The notes beneath the pieces were generated by a model, which saw only the letters and a list, made by a program, of their open reading frames with translations, searched no databases and was not told where the DNA came from. Shown here one piece after another: positions 51,488 to 58,957 of a DNA stretch of 64,000 nt. The stretch is from Paenibacillus taichungensis. GTDB taxonomy: Bacteria > Bacillota > Bacilli > Paenibacillales > Paenibacillaceae. A program made the translations under genes and the position numbers. The DNA lies in contig NZ_QEVW01000005.1 in assembly GCF_003287275.1 (NCBI RefSeq), forward strand, positions 868,001 to 932,000. The letters are read 5' to 3'. The first letter of the stretch is position 1, and each line of letters begins with the position of its first letter.

Positions 51488-52390
51488 TTAGGATTGAATC
51501 GCTTCATGCAAAGCCTGGACATACTCCACGCCCAGATTGGAAAGCGAAGCATTTTTATGGCTGATCCACCCGACATTAATGGTCTCCTCACACTCCAGTG
51601 GAACGGGGATGATCTCGTTTCCATTCAGGTCGGCACTAAGCACACCTGTCGAGATGGTATACCCGTTCAAACCGATCAACAGATTAAACAGCGTGGCCCG
51701 GTCGTTAACCTGTATGCTTTTGGGGTGAGAAAGGGTGCTTAGGATTTCCTCTGAAAAATGGAAGGAGTTATACTCCCCCTGGTCAAAGGACAAGTAGGGA
51801 TAATCCTGAAGCTGTTCAATCGCAACCGATTCCTGCTTCGCCAGGGGATTTTGCACACTGATAAAAATATGCGGCTTGGCAACAAACAAACTGTTAAACA
51901 CCAGTCCCGCATCCTTGAGCAGCTTGTTAATAACCTTGGAATTGAATTCATTCAGATATAGAATGCCAATCTCGCTGCGCAGGCTTTTTACATCCTGAAT
52001 AATTTCATACGTTTTCGTCTCTCGCAGAGCCAGTTCATATTCATCCTGTCCATACTGCTGCACCAGCTTGACGAAGGCATTTACTGCAAACGCGTAGTGC
52101 TGTGTGGAGACGGAAAAATGTTGCGGAGACGGCTTTGCGTTCAAATAACGATTCTCCAGCAATTCCGCCTGCTCCACCACCTGGCGCGCATAACTTAGAA
52201 ATTCCACGCCTTCTTTGGATAGAGTTATCCCTTTATTCGTGCGTTCAAAAATGGTAATCCGCAGCTCCTGCTCCAGATCCCGGATGGCATTCGACAGGCT
52301 GGGCTGGGAAATAAACAGCCGTTTGGCGGCTTCATTCATCGAGCCACGCGTGGCGACTTCAATCACATATTTTAGCTGTTGCAGCGTCAA
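51488..52390 (-). CDS. LysR-family transcriptional regulator
   Basis: The 300-residue protein opens MTLQQLKYVIEVATRGSMNEAAKRLFISQPSLSNAI, the LysR winged helix-turn-helix, and continues with a periplasmic-binding-like effector domain (about residues 90-295). The closest known types in Firmicutes act on amino-acid or sulfur metabolism genes, but the target is not given by its neighbours. The start is a TTG at 52390 with GAGGGG upstream. It is a single gene, with a terminator after it. Confidence 0.92.
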   Translation of the reverse strand: MTLQQLKYVIEVATRGSMNEAAKRLFISQPSLSNAIRDLEQELRITIFERTNKGITLSKEGVEFLSYARQVVEQAELLENRYLNAKPSPQHFSVSTQHYAFAVNAFVKLVQQYGQDEYELALRETKTYEIIQDVKSLRSEIGILYLNEFNSKVINKLLKDAGLVFNSLFVAKPHIFISVQNPLAKQESVAIEQLQDYPYLSFDQGEYNSFHFSEEILSTLSHPKSIQVNDRATLFNLLIGLNGYTISTGVLSADLNGNEIIPVPLECEETINVGWISHKNASLSNLGVEYVQALHEAIQS

Positions 52391-52471
52391 TGCATTATTC
52401 CCCTCTCTCTGGTGCGTTACTTGATCATTACTATACCATATCGCAACCCAGACGAGCTTTCTTCAGGTTAC

Positions 52472-52512
52472 AAAAAGACGCCCCAACCCGTCATATGGTT
52501 GTGGACGTCTTT
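52472..52512 (-). terminator. Terminator of the SDR gene
   Basis: On the minus strand AAAGACG (52512-52506) pairs with CGTCTTT (52480-52474), with inner AACC/GGTT, followed by TT and an A/T-rich tail. It lies about 20 bases after the stop. Confidence 0.75.
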
Positions 52513-52530
52513 GGAGTATTACAGCAAGGT

Positions 52531-53268
52531 TTAAGCCATGCTTGCTGTGGGTCTCACCACGATTTCATTCACATCCACCTCAGCCGGCTGGTTGATTGCG
52601 TACAAAATGCTCTGAGCAATAGCTGTGGCCGGAATGGATATGCGTCGATAATCTTTCATAAGCTCACGTGCTTCATCATCAGAGATTGATTCGGCAAGTT
52701 CGGATTCAGTTACACCTGGAGATATGAGAGTCACGCGGATATCTGAGCCTACCTCCTGGCGCAAACCCTCCGAGATCGCACGGACAGCGTACTTGGTTGC
52801 ACAATATACCGCGGCTGTTGGTGTCACCGCATAAGCTCCTATGGAGGCAATATTAATAAACTGGCCGAAACCCTGTTCCTTCATAACGGGAAGTCCGACT
52901 GCAATGCCGTGTAAAACACCACGAATGTTAACATCAATCATTCGATTCCACTCGTCTACTTTTAGTGCTTCAAGGGGTGATAGTGGCATGACTCCGGCAT
53001 TATTAACAATCACATCCAAACGTCCATAACGACTGAGCGCAAGCTCTACGATCGTTTGCATTTCTTCCAGCTGTGTAACATCAAGGGTATGATATTCTAC
53101 TTTACCACCTTCCGAGCGAATGGAGGAAGCCAGCGTCTCCAGACGATCCACTCGTCTTGCACCAATGACAACATGTGCCCCCTGCTCTGCTAATAGACGT
53201 GCCGTTGCTTCCCCAATTCCGCTGCTTGCACCAGTGATCACAACAACTTTCCCTTTTACATTAGACAT
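52531..53268 (-). CDS. Short-chain dehydrogenase/reductase
   Basis: The 245-residue protein has the classical SDR motifs: VVITGASSGIGEATA (TGxxxGIG), NNAGVMPLSPLE, the catalytic Ser in NIASIGAYAV and the YxxxK pair in YCATKYAVRA. It is cytoplasmic and uses NAD(P)H. GGGAGAG precedes the ATG. It is 26 bases downstream of the Atu4866-like gene on the same strand, and the divergent AraC gene probably regulates both. Substrate unknown. Confidence 0.93.
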   Translation of the reverse strand: MSNVKGKVVVITGASSGIGEATARLLAEQGAHVVIGARRVDRLETLASSIRSEGGKVEYHTLDVTQLEEMQTIVELALSRYGRLDVIVNNAGVMPLSPLEALKVDEWNRMIDVNIRGVLHGIAVGLPVMKEQGFGQFINIASIGAYAVTPTAAVYCATKYAVRAISEGLRQEVGSDIRVTLISPGVTESELAESISDDEARELMKDYRRISIPATAIAQSILYAINQPAEVDVNEIVVRPTASMA

Positions 53269-53294
53269 TTTGACTTCTCTCCCTATTAGGTATT

Positions 53295-53570
53295 TTATAG
53301 TGCATTTTCTCTGTAAAACACCATGCCCGCATGATAAAGCACGCCGTCCTTAAAGTCTCCATCTGCGGTAAAGCCAGTATCATCCACATATTCAATATGG
53401 TCTCCATCGACTACATACCGACCTTGATATGCACTTTGCCTTTTTCCCCGCGCTTCATCATAGCGACCATCAGGGAGAAGTTCGTGCCTGATGTACCCGT
53501 CCTTCGTCACCCACATCCCAATATACGGGTGTTTCACTTCCTGTCTGTCTCCTGATCTAATACCTGTCAT
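53295..53570 (-). CDS. Atu4866-domain protein
   Basis: The 91-residue protein matches the Atu4866 family, a small beta-barrel domain of unknown function, through HPYIGMWVTKDGYIRHELLPDGRYDEARG and AYQGRYVVDGDHIEYVDDTGF. AAGGAG lies 12 bases before the ATG, a rather long spacing. It precedes the SDR gene on the same strand, and this gene pair near an AraC regulator recurs in bacteria as far as I recall. Confidence 0.85.
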   Translation of the reverse strand: MTGIRSGDRQEVKHPYIGMWVTKDGYIRHELLPDGRYDEARGKRQSAYQGRYVVDGDHIEYVDDTGFTADGDFKDGVLYHAGMVFYRENAL

Positions 53571-53735
53571 ATTCCCATGACACTCCTTTCTGTTGCCAAC
53601 AGATTCAATTGCTTACCCTCATTATGTAAGGAATCAGTCTCTATACGATAGAAGAATCCCACAGTATTCTTGCCTATTCATCCAGCACATTCTAAAATGG
53701 TTAAACAAGTACGAGGAAGGGAGGGTCTGCAATCC

Positions 53736-54668
53736 ATGCTTTCAAAAATAGAACAGGATAGTGCTCTTATTCAGCAGCAGCAGGAATTGGCCCGATTGAT
53801 CGGCCGTTTCACCCACGAAGACGGTATTCATCTAACAGCAATTCCTTCGCTTGCTTTGATCCGTGCTTCCCGGGTTTCAGAGCCTATTCATGCCGTGCAC
53901 GAACCCGCCCTGTGCATTGTGGCCCAAGGGTCCAAACTGGTTATTCTCGGACAGGAGAGCTACACCTATGATTCTTCACAGTATTTGGTTGCTTCCATAA
54001 ACTTGCCTATTTCAGGGCAAGTTGTACAGGCTACGACAGAACATCCCTATCTCTGCCTGCGACTTGATTTTAATTCAGGGCAGATTTTTGATCTTATTCA
54101 GGATTCTCCCTCTACACAAGCCATGCCCGACAAATCAACACGTCGTGGGTTGTTTGTAAGTTCAACCAAACCTCCGCTTCTGGAAGCCGTAATCCGATTG
54201 GTCAGATTGCTGGATACACCTGAGGACATTCCAGCACTTGCACCGCTTATGACTCGTGAGATTCTATATCGCCTGATTCAGGATGAACATGGACACTCCA
54301 TCAGGCAGTTTGCGATTCAGAACAGTCACGCACAGCACATCGCTCAGGTCATTGAATTAATTCAATCAGAATACGCCCATCCGCTTCGAATCGAGCAATT
54401 GGCTTCCATGATCAACATGAGTACATCCTCATTGCATTATCATTTCAAAGCCATTACTGCCATGAGCCCACTGCAATATCAAAAACAGATTCGCTTGCAG
54501 GAGGCTCGGCGAATACTGCTTGCAGGTTCAACCGATGCAGCCGATGCTGCATTTCAGGTAGGGTACGAGAGTCCTTCACAATTCAGTCGGGAGTACACCC
54601 GCATGTATGGGCTTCCTCCTAAAAGTGATATCAAACGCCTTCGTCATAGACTCCATATCGAATGCTAA
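53736..54668 (+). CDS. AraC-family transcriptional regulator with AraC_N domain
   Basis: The 310-residue protein has an N-terminal cupin-like AraC_N domain (about residues 25-165; PIHAVHEPALCIVAQGSK is typical). The C-terminal two-HTH AraC domain shows RIEQLASMINMSTSSLHYHFKA and GYESPSQFSREYTRMYG. The ATG at 53736 has GGGAGGG 11 bases upstream; ATGs at 53670 and 53697 have none. It is divergent from the SDR/Atu4866 pair and probably controls it. A terminator follows. Confidence 0.92.
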   Translation: MLSKIEQDSALIQQQQELARLIGRFTHEDGIHLTAIPSLALIRASRVSEPIHAVHEPALCIVAQGSKLVILGQESYTYDSSQYLVASINLPISGQVVQATTEHPYLCLRLDFNSGQIFDLIQDSPSTQAMPDKSTRRGLFVSSTKPPLLEAVIRLVRLLDTPEDIPALAPLMTREILYRLIQDEHGHSIRQFAIQNSHAQHIAQVIELIQSEYAHPLRIEQLASMINMSTSSLHYHFKAITAMSPLQYQKQIRLQEARRILLAGSTDAADAAFQVGYESPSQFSREYTRMYGLPPKSDIKRLRHRLHIEC

Positions 54669-54676
54669 ATATAAGC

Positions 54677-54707
54677 AAAAAACCACGTCATATTGACGTG
54701 GTTTTTT
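54677..54707. terminator. Bidirectional terminator
   Basis: AAAAAACCACGTCA (54677-54690) pairs with TGACGTGGTTTTTT (54694-54707) around a 3-base loop, between the AraC gene and the convergent MerR gene. Confidence 0.85.
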
Positions 54708-54730
54708 GAGTTCGGGTGAACTTGCAGCAC

Positions 54731-55168
54731 TCAGGAGAAGATGTTCTTTTTTTCAAATACAGACATCTGGTTCTCCCCTGTAATCGGGCACTCATCCGGA
54801 AACATGCTTCGCTTCTCCATCTTCTCATCGATAAAATCGACGATCTGCTGCAAAGATACAATCTGCGCTTCGATCTTCTTCCGATGGTTTAACAGCATTT
54901 CACGCTCATCCGGGAAATCTTCCAGGTCCGAATCCATCGACATCTGTAGATAAGGCTTCATCTCCTCCAAAGACATGCCTGTTTTTTTCAAACAAGTAAT
55001 AAGCTTCATCGTCTGTATATCCTCCGAACGGTATACCCGATGGCGATTGGCCTTGCGTTCAGCCCGGGGAAGAAGTCCAATCTTCTCATAATAACGAATG
55101 GTATCTTCCGATAATCCGGCCTGTTCTGACGTCTCTTTAATGGAGAACCCTACAGTATCATTCATCAT
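54731..55168 (-). CDS. MerR-family transcriptional regulator
   Basis: The 145-residue protein begins with a MerR winged helix-turn-helix (SIKETSEQAGLSEDTIRYYEKIGLLP, RVYRSEDIQTMKLITCLKKTGM). A coiled-coil dimer helix (about residues 85-120) and a tail with a cysteine (DECPITG) follow. MerR proteins twist promoters with over-long spacers. Two such promoters with 19-bp spacers and palindromes lie in its upstream region, one for itself and one for the divergent SDR gene. GGAGGAGG lies upstream of the ATG. The inducer is unknown. Confidence 0.93.
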   Translation of the reverse strand: MMNDTVGFSIKETSEQAGLSEDTIRYYEKIGLLPRAERKANRHRVYRSEDIQTMKLITCLKKTGMSLEEMKPYLQMSMDSDLEDFPDEREMLLNHRKKIEAQIVSLQQIVDFIDEKMEKRSMFPDECPITGENQMSVFEKKNIFS

Positions 55169-55201
55169 CGTCGTCGACCTCCTCCACTTTCATTGATCTC
55201 T

Positions 55202-55232
55202 ATCTTACAACTTGGAGTCAGCTCCAAGTCAA
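55202..55232 (-). promoter_or_regulatory. MerR-type promoter and operator of the regulator gene
   Basis: On the minus strand TTGACT (55232-55227) and TAAGAT (55207-55202) have a 19-base spacer that contains CTTGGAGTC-A-GCTCCAAG-type inverted repeats. A 19-bp spacer with a central palindrome is the hallmark of MerR control. Confidence 0.7.
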
Positions 55233-55292
55233 GGTTGTTTTGAGTCCACAGAAGCCGCATCCTTAAAATTCAAAATATAACCAACCGTACGC

Positions 55293-55323
55293 TTGACTTG
55301 GAGTCGACTCCAAATTATAGAAT
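55293..55323 (+). promoter_or_regulatory. MerR-type promoter and operator of the SDR gene
   Basis: TTGACT (55293-55298) and TAGAAT (55318-55323) are separated by 19 bases. The spacer holds the perfect palindrome TTGGAGTC-GACTCCAA (55298-55313). Confidence 0.75.
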
Positions 55324-55376
55324 GAGCGCATTAGACAGATTGGCTCTGTCATCCCATTCACTCAGGAGGTATTTAT

Positions 55377-56255
55377 ATGAATTCAAATCATAAACTTCGT
55401 ACAGCCTTAATTACAGGATCAACTTCGGGAATTGGTCTTGAACTGACCCGTACCTTGTTAGCCGAAGGATGGCAAGTTATCGGCCTTAACCGTTCCGCTT
55501 TTCCAAAAGAAGACAGTGATATTCAGGACGGATTGCACTCCGGCCAGCTCCGTTGGGTTCAAGCTAACCTCACTCAGTACGATAGCCTGAGAAAAGCTTT
55601 AAATCAGATTAAATCCGAAGTGGATACCATTGACGTGTTGTTTAATAATGCCGGGGGTAGTGGTTACGATCTTCGTTTGTCTGATCATGGGCATGAAATG
55701 CACTTTGAATTACAGACTGTGGTACCGTATATCATTTATATGGAACTACAGGATCTTCTTCACAAAAGCACCTTGAAAACCGTTATTAATACATCCACCA
55801 GTGCATTTAAGATGGTCAAACAGTTTAACATGGACGTCCTGGAACATCCAGCCGAGTTCAAAAAGCTGTTCGGTCCTTATGCGACTTCAAAGCTCGCACT
55901 GTCTTTATGGACACGCGAAGCTGCTTCTACCCCTGCATCTAAAGGAATTCGGTTGCTTAGTGTGGACCCCGGGGGCAACAATACACTCAGAGGTAATAAA
56001 ACATCCGGGCTGCCCTTTTATATCAAACCTATCATGAAGCTGTTCTTCCCGCATCCAAGTCACGGAGCTTCTCTGCTTTATAACGCTGCCATTGCGCAAA
56101 CCAAATCTGGTACGTTCCTGATGAAAAACAAACCCACCACTCTTCGTTTTACGGAGCAAGGCCCAGCCATTCTGAACAGAGTGCATGAAATTTATGAAAA
56201 TGAATTTTTGCAACCTGATTCCAAGACCGACCCCGTAAGCAAAAAAAGTGTCTGA
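55377..56255 (+). CDS. SDR-family oxidoreductase under MerR control
   Basis: The 292-residue protein has ALITGSTSGIGLELT (TGxxxGIG), VLFNNAGGSG, Ser in NTSTSAF and the YxxxK pair YATSKLALS of the SDR family. Its C-terminal extension of about 40 residues is longer than in short SDRs, as in retinol dehydrogenase-like forms. AGGAGG lies before the ATG. Its promoter is a MerR-type with a 19-bp spacer. The next gene, an oxalate decarboxylase-like bicupin, lies 120 bases away in the same direction and may be read with it. Confidence 0.92.
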   Translation: MNSNHKLRTALITGSTSGIGLELTRTLLAEGWQVIGLNRSAFPKEDSDIQDGLHSGQLRWVQANLTQYDSLRKALNQIKSEVDTIDVLFNNAGGSGYDLRLSDHGHEMHFELQTVVPYIIYMELQDLLHKSTLKTVINTSTSAFKMVKQFNMDVLEHPAEFKKLFGPYATSKLALSLWTREAASTPASKGIRLLSVDPGGNNTLRGNKTSGLPFYIKPIMKLFFPHPSHGASLLYNAAIAQTKSGTFLMKNKPTTLRFTEQGPAILNRVHEIYENEFLQPDSKTDPVSKKSV

Positions 56256-56375
56256 GCTTTCTTCTTTACTTGGATATATATTCCCTATCCCTCATAATTG
56301 CCAGGCTCTGGTTCATAATCTTCACTATACCGACACCTATCATGGGATGAAGTGATGAACTGGAGGAATCTGCAT

Positions 56376-57536
56376 ATGAAAAATGAAAACAACAATGGCA
56401 AGCCATTAATTATACCGCAGCCAATACGAAAAGACGGTGCCGGAGGACCCGATCTGGGACCTCGGGATGTGATGAGAGATTTACAAAATCCGGATATGCT
56501 GGTGCCACCGGTAACCGACAACGGCTTATTACCCAACCTGAGAATGTCTTTTTCCGATACACACATGCAGTTGAACCATGGCGGTTGGTCCCGGGAAATT
56601 ACGGTACGGGATCTGCCCATCGCCACGACACTGGCTGGGGTGAATATGAGCCTTACCCCTGGAGGTGTACGGGAGTTGCACTGGCATCAGCAATCGGAGT
56701 GGGCGTACATGATCTGGGGTACGGCACGAATTACGTCCGTGGATCAGCAAGGTCGTAATTTTATTGCAGATGTGGGACCGGGAGATCTGTGGTTTTTCCC
56801 AAAAGGTCTGCCCCATTCCATCCAGGGCTTAGCTGATGGGTGTGAGTTTTTGCTTGTATTTGATGATGGGTCCTTCTCCGATCTGAATACATTATCCATC
56901 TCGGATTGGTTTGCTCATACGCCACCAGAGGTGTTATCCGTCAATTTTGGCGTACCCGAATCTGCATTCCAATCCATGCCAACAGAACAGGTTTACATTT
57001 TTCAGGATCAGGTCCCGGGTTCCCTCGCTAGCCAGGAAGTGCAATCTCCGTATGGTACAGTGCCCCTCTCCTTCAAGCATCGGCTGTTAGCCCAGAAACC
57101 GATCATTACACCGGGAGGCAGTGTACGTATTGTGGACTCCACCAACTTTCCGATCTCCACAACCGTTGCCGCAGCACTCGTGGAAATTAAGCCTGGAGGT
57201 ATGCGCGAGCTTCACTGGCATCCCAATGCGGATGAATGGCAATACTATTTGACCGGGCAAGGAAGGATGACGGTTTTTGGAGGGAATGGCATCGCACGTA
57301 CATTCGACTATCGGGCTGGAGATGTTGGATACGTACCTGTAGCTATGGGGCATTATATTCAAAATACGGGCACCGACACGTTATGGTTTTTGGAGATGTT
57401 TAGAAGTGATCGCTTTGAGGATATCTCCCTAAATCAATGGATGGCATTAACCCCGGAAGAGCTTGTTCGTGACAACTTGAACGCTTCCCCTGAACTACTT
57501 CATGCATTGCGTAAAGAAAAGTGGCCTGTTGTTTAA
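56376..57536 (+). CDS. Bicupin oxalate decarboxylase-like protein with variant lid
   Basis: The 386-residue protein is a two-cupin OxdC/OxdD-type enzyme. Cupin 1 holds [11 protein letters not shown] (R99, H102, H104, E108) and H147; cupin 2 holds [12 protein letters not shown] and a late His, so both Mn sites are intact. In B. subtilis OxdC the lid after GSF reads SENST with catalytic Glu162; here it reads SDLNT (168-172), so the Glu is Asp169. Lid changes in OxdC are known to shift activity towards oxalate oxidase. No export signal is seen. The ATG at 56376 has TGGAGG 8 bases before it. Confidence 0.9.
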   Translation: MKNENNNGKPLIIPQPIRKDGAGGPDLGPRDVMRDLQNPDMLVPPVTDNGLLPNLRMSFSDTHMQLNHGGWSREITVRDLPIATTLAGVNMSLTPGGVRELHWHQQSEWAYMIWGTARITSVDQQGRNFIADVGPGDLWFFPKGLPHSIQGLADGCEFLLVFDDGSFSDLNTLSISDWFAHTPPEVLSVNFGVPESAFQSMPTEQVYIFQDQVPGSLASQEVQSPYGTVPLSFKHRLLAQKPIITPGGSVRIVDSTNFPISTTVAAALVEIKPGGMRELHWHPNADEWQYYLTGQGRMTVFGGNGIARTFDYRAGDVGYVPVAMGHYIQNTGTDTLWFLEMFRSDRFEDISLNQWMALTPEELVRDNLNASPELLHALRKEKWPVV

Positions 57537-57564
57537 GAGGAATTGATCTAGGAAAAATATAAAG

Positions 57565-57855
57565 ATGAAAGCCGTTATTTTCAAGGACCAAGGATATTCA
57601 AGTAAAAGAGGTTGAAGACCCGAGATTGCAGCAAAAGCTGACATCATCGTACGTATTACTTCTACAGCCATATGTGGATCAGATCTACATATATATAAGG
57701 GAGCACTGCCTGCCCTCCGTAATCCGCAGATTGATACCGGTGGTTATTTTGGCTTCACGGAACATTACGGAATTTTTCTGGGGGGGTTAGCTGAAGCTTA
57801 CCGGATTTTCTACGAACACGAAGACGAATGTACCAAAGTTATACTAGAACCTTGA
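57565..57855 (+). pseudogene. Decayed zinc-dependent alcohol dehydrogenase
   Basis: The start MKAVIFKDQG, then after frameshifts DIQVKEVEDP and RITSTAICGSDLHIYKG, are the N terminus of a medium-chain zinc alcohol dehydrogenase (catalytic CGSD). After TGGYFGFT and GGLAEAYRIF the frame jumps to the usual C-terminal end, DECTKVILEP and a stop. The middle, about 250 residues, is missing, and at least two frameshifts interrupt the rest. It is therefore a pseudogene of about 290 bases. A short repeat (GG-AE) may have guided the internal deletion (inference). It follows the bicupin gene. Confidence 0.85.
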
Positions 57856-57868
57856 TTGTGTGACGTCC

Positions 57869-57904
57869 AAAAAAGGCAGTTGTCCCTAACACGGGGCCTC
57901 TGCC
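57869..57904 (-). terminator. Terminator of the methyltransferase gene
   Basis: On the minus strand GGCAG (57904-57900) pairs with CTGCC (57879-57875) and is followed by TTTTTT (57874-57869), about 70 bases after the stop. Confidence 0.7.
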
Positions 57905-57974
57905 TGTTTGATTTTGATTTTGCGCACTTTAACTATTACTCCTACAAGGGATCCATCTGATAACGCGAAAAATC

Positions 57975-58760
57975 TTATCTCGCTTTTAACGCCTGAATGT
58001 ATACACTTTCTCCTTTGAAGCTGTCGAGTCTGCCAGACTGCGTCACTTCAAAATTGAAATACTTCTTAATTACAGATGGCGCGCTCAGCATGCTTGCTTC
58101 AAGCTCTTTACTCTGCGTCTCCGGAAGTCCAGCCCTGATGCACCAGTCTTCAAATGTAAAGTGTTTCTCAAAGGAAACCATCGTTTCCATTCGAAATCCG
58201 GCAAGCTCCAACATCCGAATCCATTCCGTCTTACGCCATGCCCGAACATGACTTCCATCACGCCACTTCTCGATTTCATTGTAAAATTGGTCGTTCTCAT
58301 CACATTCAGGTGCCACATTATCAATTAATAACAATCTGCCACCAGGTTTCATTACCCGAAGCGCCTCTGATACAAAGGATTGCACGTCCGGAAAATGGTG
58401 TGCAGCAATGCGACAGGTTACAAGGTCAAAGAAATCATCCTCAAAAGGGACGTGTTCAGCATCTCCTGCAACAAAATCCACATTCTCGTGCCCGTTTCCC
58501 CGGATAAAGCGTTCAGCCACTTGTAACATCTCATCCGTTAGATCCAATGCGATAACCCGCTCCACAAGCGGAGCTAATGCATTGGCAACATGTCCTCCTC
58601 CAGTGGCAATATCCAGCACCTTCATATCCGAGCTCGCTTGAGATGAAGCCACAAGCAGTGCCAGATCATCACCTTTGGCATGACCGACACTAGTCACATA
58701 TTTCTCTGCATTTTTAGCAAATTGTTTGCGCACCTGTCCTTTAATCTGATCATTAGACAT
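57975..58760 (-). CDS. UbiE/YcgJ-like SAM methyltransferase
   Basis: The 261-residue protein has the class I methyltransferase motif VLDIATGGGHVANALAP, VIALDLTDEML, DFVAGDAEHVPFEDDFFDLV and LRVMKPGGRLLLIDN. It resembles YcgJ and ubiquinone/menaquinone C-methyltransferases, but the substrate is not known. GGAGGATAC lies before the ATG. Overlapping palindromes of GTTTCAT lie just upstream of the ribosome-binding site, so a TetR-type repressor encoded elsewhere may control it. Confidence 0.9.
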   Translation of the reverse strand: MSNDQIKGQVRKQFAKNAEKYVTSVGHAKGDDLALLVASSQASSDMKVLDIATGGGHVANALAPLVERVIALDLTDEMLQVAERFIRGNGHENVDFVAGDAEHVPFEDDFFDLVTCRIAAHHFPDVQSFVSEALRVMKPGGRLLLIDNVAPECDENDQFYNEIEKWRDGSHVRAWRKTEWIRMLELAGFRMETMVSFEKHFTFEDWCIRAGLPETQSKELEASMLSAPSVIKKYFNFEVTQSGRLDSFKGESVYIQALKAR

Positions 58761-58777
58761 GCCGTATCCTCCTTATA

Positions 58778-58804
58778 GTTTCATTAGATGAAACTAAGTT
58801 TCAT
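58778..58804. promoter_or_regulatory. Overlapping GTTTCAT palindromes (TetR-type operator)
   Basis: GTTTCAT-TAG-ATGAAAC (58778-58794) and ATGAAAC-TAA-GTTTCAT (58788-58804) are perfect palindromes sharing a half-site. They lie 18-44 bases upstream of the start of the methyltransferase gene. Confidence 0.55.
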
Positions 58805-58849
58805 TAATTTGATATTGTTTATCTTATCACAGAATGAGCTAAAGTGAAA

Positions 58850-58897
58850 TAAAAAGCATCTCCCCAGTGAATTTCACTGAGAAGATGCTTTTTTATT
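58850..58897. terminator. Terminator of the fructose operon
   Basis: AAGCATCT (58854-58861) pairs with AGATGCTT (58883-58890), with inner AGTGA/TCACT, and A and T runs outside. It lies about 60 bases after the fruA stop on the minus strand. Confidence 0.85.
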
Positions 58898-58957
58898 TTA
58901 AACAAAGCTATGAGATAGAGATTGTTTACAACTTTTTGGGAAGCCTTACCCTTTGAC

